Shown: positions 42,907 to 51,867 of the stretch, piece by piece
Position numbering within the stretch: position 1 is the first letter of the stretch
Layout: every line of letters begins with the position of its first letter
Origin: Actinomadura opuntiae
Lineage (GTDB): Bacteria > Actinomycetota > Actinomycetes > Streptosporangiales > Streptosporangiaceae
DNA length: 64,000 nt
Direction: 5' to 3'
Assembly: GCF_030283205.1 (NCBI RefSeq)
Contig: NZ_JASNWF010000002.1
Coordinates: forward strand, 372,001-436,000
The notes under the pieces: generated by a model
What the model was told of the DNA's origin: nothing
Databases searched by the model: none
Seen by the model: the letters and a program-made list of their open reading frames with translations, nothing else
Program-made: the position numbers and the translations under genes

Positions 42907-43482
42907 ATGCCGGTGGAGATCGATATCGACCAGCGCCTCGCGACCATCGCCGACGCCACCCTGGAGATCGTGGCGGCGGACGGCCTCGACGGCGTGTCCA
43001 TCCGGGCCGTCGCCAAGCGGATCGGCGGCTCGACGACCCTCGTCACCAACTACCTGCCCACCCGGGAGGCCCTGCTGCGCAACGCCATAGAGCACGCGAT
43101 GCACGGCTGGGCCGCCGAGATGGACCAGGCCGTCGAGGTCGCCGCCGCCCCGGACCGGCTGCTCGCGATGGCCCGCTGGGCGTGCTCCACCACCGGCAAC
43201 GACGAGGTGCTGCGCCGGCTGTTCATGGAGATCCTCGGCCGCGGCGGCCCCGGCTCTGACTCGCTCAAGGCCCTCAACGAGGACGGCCGGCAGAACCACG
43301 AGATGCTGGCCGCCGCCGCGCGCGACGCGGGCGCCGCCGACCCCGCGTTCGCCGCCGACGTCCTGCACCTGGTGTTCCGCGGCTTCTACGTCGCCGGCCT
43401 GGAAGACCCGGAGCGCTGGAACAGCGAGCGCATGACCCCCCTCATCGACCGGCTCGTCCGGCTGCTGACCACCGGCCCGTAG
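42907..43482 (+). CDS. TetR family transcriptional regulator
   Basis: 191 residues. The TetR DNA-binding domain is unusual but clear: IADATLEIVAADGLDGVSIR then AVAKRIGGSTTLVTNYLPTRE, with TNYL in place of the common YYHF. The rest is the helical effector domain. It is divergent from the amidase gene across an operator and convergent with a second TetR gene 28 bases away. It probably controls the amidase. Confidence 0.9.
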   Translation: MPVEIDIDQRLATIADATLEIVAADGLDGVSIRAVAKRIGGSTTLVTNYLPTREALLRNAIEHAMHGWAAEMDQAVEVAAAPDRLLAMARWACSTTGNDEVLRRLFMEILGRGGPGSDSLKALNEDGRQNHEMLAAAARDAGAADPAFAADVLHLVFRGFYVAGLEDPERWNSERMTPLIDRLVRLLTTGP

Positions 43483-43510
43483 CAAGGAGGCACGGATGGA
43501 CCCGAACCGG

Positions 43511-44131
43511 CTACCGCGACACCCCGGCCCCGGACGGCGGGGCGGCGTGCGCGGCCTCGAGCGCGGCGAGCATCTGCGCGGCGAGCGCCTTCATACCGGC
43601 CTGCCGCGTCGCGGGGAAGGGCAGCGGCGCGAGGGTGGAATGCCCGAACGCCATGCAGATCAGGGCGTAGGCGAGTTGCAGGCTCTCCGCCGAACCGCAG
43701 CCGGGGACGGCGGCGCGGATCGTCTCGGCGATCTCGCGTTCGAGCCGGCTGTAGCTGTCGTAGATCCGACCGCGCAGCCGCACGTCGTGCATCGCGCCGC
43801 TGATGAGCGCCTCGATGACGAGATCGTCCTCGTTGCGCGCCATCTGCGGGCCGAACAGGTAGTCCACCAGCGCGGGCAGCCGCGCGGCCGGTTCCCGGTC
43901 GTTCAGCGCCTCCCGCATCGAGGCGAAGTACGGGGTGATGACGTGGTCCCACAGCGCGTCGACGAGCGCGTCGCGGTTGCCGACGTAGTGCCGGACGTGC
44001 GAGCGGCTCATCCCGGCCGCCGCGGCGATCCGCTCCTGCGTGCTGCCCGCCAGGCCGTGCCGGGCGACTGACCGGGCGGCGGCCCGCAGGATCTGCTCGC
44101 GCCGCTCCGCGGCGAGGCTCGGCCGTCCCAA
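43511..44131 (-). CDS. TetR family transcriptional regulator
   Basis: 206 residues. The N-terminal domain has ILRAAARSVARHGLAGST and IAAAAGMSRSHVRHYVGNRD, in which the recognition helix carries SRSHVRHYVG. The only suitable start is a TTG at 44131 with AGGGGG five bases upstream. It is divergent from the ABC peptide-importer operon and so is its likely regulator, with a 300-base gap between them. Confidence 0.85.
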   Translation of the reverse strand: MGRPSLAAERREQILRAAARSVARHGLAGSTQERIAAAAGMSRSHVRHYVGNRDALVDALWDHVITPYFASMREALNDREPAARLPALVDYLFGPQMARNEDDLVIEALISGAMHDVRLRGRIYDSYSRLEREIAETIRAAVPGCGSAESLQLAYALICMAFGHSTLAPLPFPATRQAGMKALAAQMLAALEAAHAAPPSGAGVSR

Positions 44132-44435
44132 CGGTCCCCCTTTTTCGCCCCGATAGTTCTGCAGAACGGAAGTTCAACGCGCGCTTCAGGATAGCGCCGT
44201 GATCCTTCGGAAGGAGAACGAGGATGCCCCCGGCCTGACGCACCGCCATTTTGTTTAGCGGTATTGACAATCAACTCCGAACGAACCACGCTGCGATTCC
44301 CCTCGCATCGCACCGGTCACCCGGTAACCCCGATCACCTCGGGCCACCCCCCCGGTCACCTCCGATCCTCTCCGGTTCTCTCCGGGCCGCCCGCCCGTCG
44401 CGCACGGCCCGTCCACCACCCGAAGGGTCCACCCC
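44132..44435. promoter_or_regulatory. Divergent region before the peptide ABC operon
   Basis: About 300 bases without a gene. TTGACA at 44264-44269, within an AT-rich patch (TTTTGTTTAGCGGTATTGAC), is the best plus-strand -35 candidate; no good -10 follows. AGTTCTGCAGAACG near 44158 contains the palindrome GTTCTGCAGAAC, possibly the TetR operator. The last 130 bases are a C-rich leader. Confidence 0.4.
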
Positions 44436-46052
44436 ATGACACGTTCACGTCTGGCCGCGATCACCGCGATCCTCGCCGGCTCCTGCACGCTCGCCGCGTG
44501 CGCGGACGGCGGCGGCGGCACCGCGGCGGCCGCCCCCACCGTCACCACGTCCATGCCGGCCCCGACCGGCGACGTCGACACCGTCACCTGGAACCTGCCG
44601 CCCGGCGAGCCGCCCACGCTCGACCCGGCGCAGTCGGCGATCGAGTCCGTCAGCACGCCGCTGGCGAACATGTGCGAGGGGCTGTTCAGCTTCGGCCCGA
44701 ACTACGAGCGCGAACCGGCCCTCGCCACCTCGTTCGACCACCCCGACGACCTCACCTACGTGATCCACCTGCGCGAGGGCGTGAAGTTCTGGGACGGCAA
44801 GCCCGTCACCCCGGACGACGTCGTCTACAGCGTCAAGCGCCTCCTCGATCCGAAGCTCGGCTCGTCCTGGATCGGCTGGGCGGAGCGGATGCGGAGCATC
44901 GAGGCCACCGGCGCCCACGAGATCACCATCAAGATGAAGAAGCCGGACGTCCTGGTCCCGAACTTCTTCTCCACGCCCGCGTTCGACGTCGTGGAGAAGG
45001 CGTTCGCGGAGTCGGCCGGCAAGAGCTTCGGCGCGGCCGGGCGCGGCGTGATGTGCACCGGCCCCTACAAGCTCGCGAGCTGGACGCAGGGCCAGAACCT
45101 CGTCCTCACCCGCAACGACGCCTGGTGGAACACCAAGGTGAAGCCGAAGGTGAAGAACGTCAGGTTCACCTTCATCACCGACCCGTCCGCGCAGACGGCG
45201 GCGCTGGACAGCGGCGACGTGGACGGCCAGTTCAACGTCCCGCGCGCCGCGCACGTCCGCCTCAAGGACAAGGGGCACCTGCTGTTCGGGCAGAGCCTCT
45301 CGCCGACGTTCATCTCGGTGCTGAACCAGAACGGCACGCTGTCGGACCCGGCGGCGCGGCAGGCGCTCCAGGCGCTCATCGACTACAAGGGCATCATCAA
45401 GTCGGTCTACCAGGGCGCGGCGCAGCCGCTGCGGGCGCTGGTCCCGCCGGCGGCGTGGGGCTACGGCAAGGACGTCTACCAGCAGGCGTACGACCAGCTG
45501 CCGGTGCCGGCCCAGGACCTGGAGAAGGCCAAGTCGCTCATCGCGAAGGCGCCCAAGGCCAAGGGCAAGGTCGTGCTGGCGTACACGACGGCGATCGAGG
45601 AGGAGTCGCGGATCGCGACGGCGATCGCCGACGCCGCCACGCAGGCCGGCATGCACATCCAGCTGAAGCCGCTCACCGCCGAGCAGTACGGCGCGATGTT
45701 CTCCTCGCCGCAGGCCCGCGCCGGCGTCGACCTGTTCCTGTCGACCGGGTACCTCGACTTCCCCGAGCCGCTCACCTACTACCAGTTCTTCACGACCGGG
45801 AACTTCTACAACTTCCCGGCGTACAGCAACAAGGAGTACGACGCCGCCATCCAGGCCGCGATCGCCACCGCCGACCCGTCCGCCCGCGCGCGCGAGGTCA
45901 CCAAGGCGCAGACCATCATGGCGCGCGACCTGGTCAACGTCCCGATCGCGACGCAGTACGTCAACGTCTTCTACAAGTCGGGCCTGACCGGGCTCGTCCC
46001 GCGGCAGAACTACCTGTACACGCCGTGGGCGACCACCCTCGGCGGCAAGTGA
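44436..46052 (+). CDS. ABC transporter family-5 substrate-binding lipoprotein
   Basis: 538 residues. A lipoprotein signal ends in TLAAC. The SBP family-5 pattern follows: EREPALATSFDHPDDLTYVI, LREGVKFWDGKPVTPDDVVYS, and TGPYKLASW. Such proteins bind di-/oligopeptides, nickel or small amides outside the cell. It heads a complete Dpp/Opp-type operon: binding protein, two permeases, two ATPases. The adjacent amidase and CocE-like hydrolase suggest a peptide-like or amide substrate, not further defined. Confidence 0.93.
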   Translation: MTRSRLAAITAILAGSCTLAACADGGGGTAAAAPTVTTSMPAPTGDVDTVTWNLPPGEPPTLDPAQSAIESVSTPLANMCEGLFSFGPNYEREPALATSFDHPDDLTYVIHLREGVKFWDGKPVTPDDVVYSVKRLLDPKLGSSWIGWAERMRSIEATGAHEITIKMKKPDVLVPNFFSTPAFDVVEKAFAESAGKSFGAAGRGVMCTGPYKLASWTQGQNLVLTRNDAWWNTKVKPKVKNVRFTFITDPSAQTAALDSGDVDGQFNVPRAAHVRLKDKGHLLFGQSLSPTFISVLNQNGTLSDPAARQALQALIDYKGIIKSVYQGAAQPLRALVPPAAWGYGKDVYQQAYDQLPVPAQDLEKAKSLIAKAPKAKGKVVLAYTTAIEEESRIATAIADAATQAGMHIQLKPLTAEQYGAMFSSPQARAGVDLFLSTGYLDFPEPLTYYQFFTTGNFYNFPAYSNKEYDAAIQAAIATADPSARAREVTKAQTIMARDLVNVPIATQYVNVFYKSGLTGLVPRQNYLYTPWATTLGGK

Positions 46053-47014
46053 TGACGGCCCGGGCACTCGCGCCCTGGATCGGGAAACGGGCGCTGGGCG
46101 CGGTGCTGACCGTCCTGGTCGCGTCGGTCCTGATCTACGGGGCGCTGCGGCTCGTCCCCGGCGATCCGGTGCTGGCGGTGACGTCCGGGCGGCGCCTCAC
46201 CCCCGGCCAGATCGACGCGCTGCGGCACGCCTACGGGCTCGACCGGGGGTTCGCGCAGGGCTACGCCGCCTGGATCGGCGACGCGCTCCGCCTGGACCTC
46301 GGCCGGTCGCTGACGTACCAGACGAGCGTGTCGTCGCTGATCGGGAGCCGGCTCGGCGTGTCCGGCCTGCTGATCGCGTACTCGGCGGTCCTCGCCGTCG
46401 TCCTCGGGTCGGCGGTCGCGCTGGTGTCGGCGGTGAAGGGCGGCCTGGTCGACCGGATCGCGACGATCGCCGCGTCCCTCACCACCGCGACGCCGCCGTT
46501 CGTCGTCGCCATCGTGCTGCTGTCGGCGTTCGCGGTCGGGCTCGGCTGGTTCCCCTCGACGGGGGCGGGCACCGGCATGCCCGACCGGCTGTGGCACCTG
46601 ACGCTGCCCGCCGTCGCGATGGCGATCGCCGCGTTCGGCGTGCTGGCCCGGGTCGGCAACGCGGCGTTCGCCGACGAGCTGGGCCGCGAGCACGTGCAGG
46701 CCGCGCGCAGCCGGGGCGTGGACGGCGCCGCGCTGATCCGCCGGCACGTCGTCCGCAACGCGCTCGGGCCGATGCTCACCGTCATCGGGGTGCTGGTGGC
46801 GAGCCTGTTCGTCGGCACCGCCGTCATCGAGACCGCGTTCGGCCTCGACGGCGTCGGGTCGCTGCTGGTCACCTCCGTGTCCCGGCGGGACTTCCCGGTC
46901 GTGCAGGGCATCGCGCTGCTCGGGGTGCTGCTGTTCGTCGTGGTGAACACGCTGGTGGACCTGGCGCTGCCGTTCATCGACCCGCGCGTGACGGTGGGAG
47001 GGCCGCGCCGATGA
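46052..47014 (+). CDS. ABC transporter permease (DppB-like)
   Basis: 320 residues, six membrane helices. The N-terminus LVPGDPVLAVTSGRRLTPGQ, the loop ARSRGVDGAALIRRHVVRNA (EAA motif) and the final LALPFIDPRV are typical of the first permease of peptide importers. Its ATG overlaps the last base of the binding-protein stop, and its own stop overlaps the second permease. Confidence 0.93.
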   Translation: MTARALAPWIGKRALGAVLTVLVASVLIYGALRLVPGDPVLAVTSGRRLTPGQIDALRHAYGLDRGFAQGYAAWIGDALRLDLGRSLTYQTSVSSLIGSRLGVSGLLIAYSAVLAVVLGSAVALVSAVKGGLVDRIATIAASLTTATPPFVVAIVLLSAFAVGLGWFPSTGAGTGMPDRLWHLTLPAVAMAIAAFGVLARVGNAAFADELGREHVQAARSRGVDGAALIRRHVVRNALGPMLTVIGVLVASLFVGTAVIETAFGLDGVGSLLVTSVSRRDFPVVQGIALLGVLLFVVVNTLVDLALPFIDPRVTVGGPRR

Positions 47015-47876
47015 CCCTGACGATCCCCGCGCTGCGGGCGCGCGGCGCGAAACAGCGCCGCCGCCGCCCGCTCGGCGTCTCGCTCGCGATCGCGTTCCTG
47101 GTGGCCGCCGCCGTCACCGGCGCGCTCGCCCCGCTGCTCGCGCCGCACCCGCCGAACGCCACGAGCCTGCTGGACTCGCTGGCGCCGCCCGGCACGTCCG
47201 GGCACCTGCTCGGCACCGACTCCACCGGACGCGACGTGCTGTCCCGGCTGATGCACGGGGCGCGGCTGTCGCTGCTCGCGCCGCTCGGCGTGGTGCTGCT
47301 GTCCGGCGTGCTCGGGACGGCGGTCGGGCTGCTGGCCGCCCGCGCCGGCGGCTGGGTCGACGCCGTGCTGTCGCGCGTGATGGACATCGTGTTCTCGTTC
47401 CCGAGCCTGCTGCTGGCGATGCTGGTCGTCGCGGTGTTCGGGCCCGGGCTCACCGCCCCGATCTGCGCGCTCGCCGTCAGCTACACGCCGTTCCTCGGAC
47501 GGGTCGTGCGCAGCGTCGCGCTCCAGGAGGGCGCCCGCCCGTACATGGAGAGCTACCGGGCGATGGGCTTCGGCGAGCTGTGGACGACCGTCCGGCACCT
47601 GCTGCCGAACATGCTGCCGGTGCTGCTCGCGCAGAGCGCCCTGTCGTTCGGCTACGCGATGGTCGACCTGGCGTCGCTGTCCTACCTCGGGCTCGGCGTC
47701 CGCCCGCCCGCCGCCGACTGGGGCTCGATGATCAGCCAGGCGCAGAGCGCGATCCTGCAGGGCTCGCCGTGGAGCGGGCTCATCCCCGGCATCGCCGTGC
47801 TGCTCACCGTCATCAGCGTCAACGTGCTCGGCGAGCACATCGGCGGATCCATCTCCAGGAAGAGGAGTGAGGGGGC

Positions 47877-47880
<4 letters not shown>
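47011..47880 (+). CDS. ABC transporter permease (DppC-like)
   Basis: 289 residues. It has the DppC N-terminal cytoplasmic arginine run, then HLLGTDSTGRDVLSRLMHGA, the EAA-type loop MESYRAMGFGELWTTVRHLL and SYLGLGVRPPAADWGSMISQ. It pairs with the preceding permease. Overlaps the previous gene by four bases (ATGA) and the next by four (GTGA). Confidence 0.93.
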
Positions 47881-48856
<976 letters not shown>

Positions 48857-48860
<4 letters not shown>

Positions 48861-49678
48861 CCACCGCCGACGAGCCGGTGCTGAGCGTGTCATCGCTGGT
48901 CAAGCGGTTCGGCGACGTCACCGCCGTGGAGGACGTCTCCTTCGATCTGATGCCCGGCGCGTCGCTCGGGATCGTCGGGGAGTCCGGCTCCGGCAAGACG
49001 ACGACGGCCCGGATCCTCGCCGGCCTCGAGGAACCGACGTCCGGGACCGTCACGCTCGCCGGCGAACCCGTGCTGAACCGCTCGCGCCGCGCCCGGCTCC
49101 GGCGCGCCCGCCTCCTGCAGATGATCTTCCAGGATCCGTACGGGTCGTTCGACCCGCGGCAGACGATCGCCGAGTCCATCGCCGAACCGCTGCGGCTGCA
49201 CGCGCCGGACCTGTCCGCCAAGGAGCGGCGCGCCCGCGTCGCCGACCTGCTGGACCAGGTCGGCCTCAGCGAGCGCGCGGGGGAGTCGCCGCCCCGCGAG
49301 CTGTCCGGCGGGCAGCGGCAGCGCGCCGCGATCGCCCGCGCGCTCGGCATCCGGCCGCGCGTGCTCGTCCTGGACGAGGCGGTCGCCGCGCTCGACGTGT
49401 CCATCCAGGCCCAGATCCTCACCCTGCTGGACGAGCTGCGCCGCGACACCGGCATCGCCTACGTCTTCGTCTCCCACGACCTCGCCGTCGTCCGCCACAT
49501 CACCGACACCGCCGTGGTGATGCGGCACGGCCGCATCGTCGAGCGCGGCGACACCGAACGGATCCTGCGCGACCCGCAGCACCCCTACACGCGGCTGCTG
49601 CTCGACTCCATCCCCGTGCCCGGCTGGGACCTCGAGCGGGTGGCGCGCGACCGCCGCGCCCTCGACCCGTCCCACTGA
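48857..49678 (+). CDS. ABC transporter ATPase (DppF-like)
   Basis: 273 residues. Walker A GESGSGKTTTA, Q-loop MIFQDPYGSFDPRQTI, signature LSGGQRQRAAIARAL, Walker B VLVLDEAVAALD, switch His in VSHDLAVV; ends with HPYTRLLLDSIP. In Walker B the usual DEP proline is alanine-valine (DEAV), which is common in this subfamily. Start overlaps the previous stop. The CocE-like hydrolase gene follows after 28 bases, probably in the same transcript. Confidence 0.94.
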
Positions 49679-49706
49679 GGCACCCCCCAACCCCTCCGGA
49701 GAACCC

Positions 49707-51335
49707 GTGCTGAACATCGAGCGGGTCGGCCCCGCCGCCGTGCCCGCCGACGCCGACCAGGTCATGATCCCCATGCGGGATGGCGTCCGGCTGGCCGCCG
49801 ACCTCTACCGCGCCGGCTCGTCCCCGGGGCCCGCCGTCCTGGTCCGGCTGCCCTACGACAAGGACGGCGCCTACTGCTTCATGCCGCAGATCGGCCGCTA
49901 CTTCGCGGCGCGCGGCTACACCGCCGTCATCCAGGACGTCCGGGGCAAGTACCGCTCCGAGGGCGCCACCGAGTTCGGCGTCCACGAGGCCGACGACGGG
50001 TACGACACCGTTCAATGGGTCGCCGAACAGCCGTGGTGCAACGGCGACGTCGTCATGTGGGGTGACTCCTACTACGGGTACACCACCATCGCCGCCGCGA
50101 TCAGCGGCCATCCCGCTCTCAAGGCGATCTCGCCGCGCGTCACCGGCTCGCAGTTGTCCACCGTGCTGGAATACGGAAACGGCACGCGCGACGTCGAGCA
50201 GACGAGCCGCAAAATGTACTTCGCCACCCACTACGTGGACGCCGACCGCTACGAATGGGAGCCCGACTGGGCGAGCCGCCCGCTCCGCGCGACGTTCGAC
50301 GAATTCTTCGGGCAGCTCGGGAAAAGGTCCCCCTGCTTCGACGCCGAGTTCTCGGGCGAGTCCCGGTTCGTGCCGCCGCCGCTGAAGGCGCTGCTCGAAA
50401 GCCGTCCCGTGCCGACGTTGTACACGATCGGATGGTTCGACAACTGCGCCATCTGGTCCTGGCACGACGTCCGCGCCCTGTCCCGCGATCCTGGCTGGTC
50501 AGAGCACCTGTACCTGCGGATGGAGGCCATCGACCACGAGAACTACCGGCTGCGCGACGCCCCGGTCGGCCCGTCCGACGACCACGCCGCCGACCCGGCG
50601 GCCCTTGAGCGCATGCTGCCCGGCTACCTCGACCCGGCGATCGAGTTCTTCGACGCCGTCCTCGGCGGTTCCGTGGAAAGGCTGCCGCACGTTCGCTACG
50701 AGATATGCCACGGCGAATGGCGGGAGGACGACGTCTGGCCGCCCCGCCAGGCCAACGCAATCGAGTACTTCCTGACTCCCGACGGCCTTTCCACCGAACC
50801 GCTGGAGCGGGAGAGCGCCGCGCAATGGACGCACGACCCGTCCGATCTGGTTCCGTCGGCGTCCACGAACCCTTTCGCCGTCCTCTTCGACCGGTCGGAC
50901 CTGAGCGCCATCGGACGGCGCGACGACGTCCTGCGCTTCACCGGCCCCGCCTCCACCGAGGACACCGACCTCATCGGCGCCGTCACCGTGCTGCTGCACC
51001 TGTCGGCACCGGCCGGTGCGCACATTCACGCCCGCCTGCTCGACGTGGCGCCGGACGGCGCCGCATTCCTCATCGCCAAAGGCCAGGTGCGTTTCGACGC
51101 GCCGCACGACGCGGCCGTCCTCGACCTCCAGGAGGTCGGCTACCGGCTCCGCGCGGGCCACCGGCTCGCCCTCGACGTCATGAGCAGCGACTTCCCGGAG
51201 TACGTCGCGGAATGCCCGGCGGGCGCCGACCCGTGGACGTCCCGCCCCGGCGCCCCGGTGACCCGGCGGATCACGCTGGGCGGCTCCCGGCCGTCCCGCC
51301 TGCGCATCGGCGCCGGCCCGCTCGGCGACCGGTAG
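49707..51335 (+). CDS. CocE/NonD family hydrolase
   Basis: 542 residues. An alpha/beta-hydrolase domain (MIPMRDGVRLAADLYR, VIQDVRGKYRSEG) has the nucleophile in WGDSYYG and later acid/base candidates in GWFDNCA and EAIDHENY. The C-terminal jelly-roll of the X-Pro dipeptidyl-peptidase class follows. Characterised relatives cleave cocaine esters, X-Pro peptides or glutaryl-lactams. GTG start with CCTCCGGAG-type ribosome-binding site. No signal peptide, so it should act on what the upstream importer brings in. The exact bond cleaved is unknown. Confidence 0.9.
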   Translation: MLNIERVGPAAVPADADQVMIPMRDGVRLAADLYRAGSSPGPAVLVRLPYDKDGAYCFMPQIGRYFAARGYTAVIQDVRGKYRSEGATEFGVHEADDGYDTVQWVAEQPWCNGDVVMWGDSYYGYTTIAAAISGHPALKAISPRVTGSQLSTVLEYGNGTRDVEQTSRKMYFATHYVDADRYEWEPDWASRPLRATFDEFFGQLGKRSPCFDAEFSGESRFVPPPLKALLESRPVPTLYTIGWFDNCAIWSWHDVRALSRDPGWSEHLYLRMEAIDHENYRLRDAPVGPSDDHAADPAALERMLPGYLDPAIEFFDAVLGGSVERLPHVRYEICHGEWREDDVWPPRQANAIEYFLTPDGLSTEPLERESAAQWTHDPSDLVPSASTNPFAVLFDRSDLSAIGRRDDVLRFTGPASTEDTDLIGAVTVLLHLSAPAGAHIHARLLDVAPDGAAFLIAKGQVRFDAPHDAAVLDLQEVGYRLRAGHRLALDVMSSDFPEYVAECPAGADPWTSRPGAPVTRRITLGGSRPSRLRIGAGPLGDR

Positions 51336-51352
51336 GCGCGACCCGGGGCGGG

Positions 51353-51724
51353 TCAGTTGATGTTCAGGTCGCCGTTGACGTCGCGGAGCTGGACGACCTT
51401 CTCAGCGCGGCCGTTGAAGACGTTGACCACGCCGTCGTCGGACGCCTCGGCGCGGGTCTGGGCGTGGTTCCAGACCGCCTCCAGCTCGGCGCGCAGCGCG
51501 GGATCCTCGTCCAGCAGGCGCCGGACGGCGCCCTCGAGCGCGGGGATCTCGCCGGCGTCCTCGGTGGCCCTGGCCAGGGCGTCCTCGTCCGCCGCCCGCC
51601 CCCGGAACCGCGCGCGGACGCGCCGGGACAGCTCGGCGACCGCGGCGCGCACCGGCTCCCCGGCGACTTCGACGGCTTTGCCCGCCATCGCCGTGGCGAT
51701 GGCAACGGTCATCGGATCGCTCAC
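51353..51724 (-). CDS. Small helical protein with C-terminal amyloid-like motif (Bell-type)
   Basis: 123 residues from a GTG at 51724 (ATG 51712 is an alternative). The first 95 or so residues are helical (AMAGKAVEVAGEPVRAAVAE, LEGAVRRLLDEDPALRAELE), with the cadence I associate with bacterial Bell domains. The C-terminus, NVFNGRAEKVVQLRDVNGDL, has a V-V-Q core like RHIM/BASS amyloid motifs. The divergently encoded NLR starts with NRFEGRARNVVQAGRV, sharing N-x-F-x-G-R-A-x-x-V-V-Q. Proteins of this kind are thought to be cell-killing effectors seeded by the NLR's motif. Family assignment is by eye. Confidence 0.65.
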   Translation of the reverse strand: MSDPMTVAIATAMAGKAVEVAGEPVRAAVAELSRRVRARFRGRAADEDALARATEDAGEIPALEGAVRRLLDEDPALRAELEAVWNHAQTRAEASDDGVVNVFNGRAEKVVQLRDVNGDLNIN

Positions 51725-51867
51725 CACCCCAGTGCACCACGCCGTCCCGCCGCCGCACAGGGCCGCTGGAAAATCGCGGCGCGCTGCTGGCAGACTCGCC
51801 CTGCGGCGGCGGAACGGCGCCGTGCCCAAGAGAAGACGACGCCCTCGATCCCGCGGACGGTGCCGCA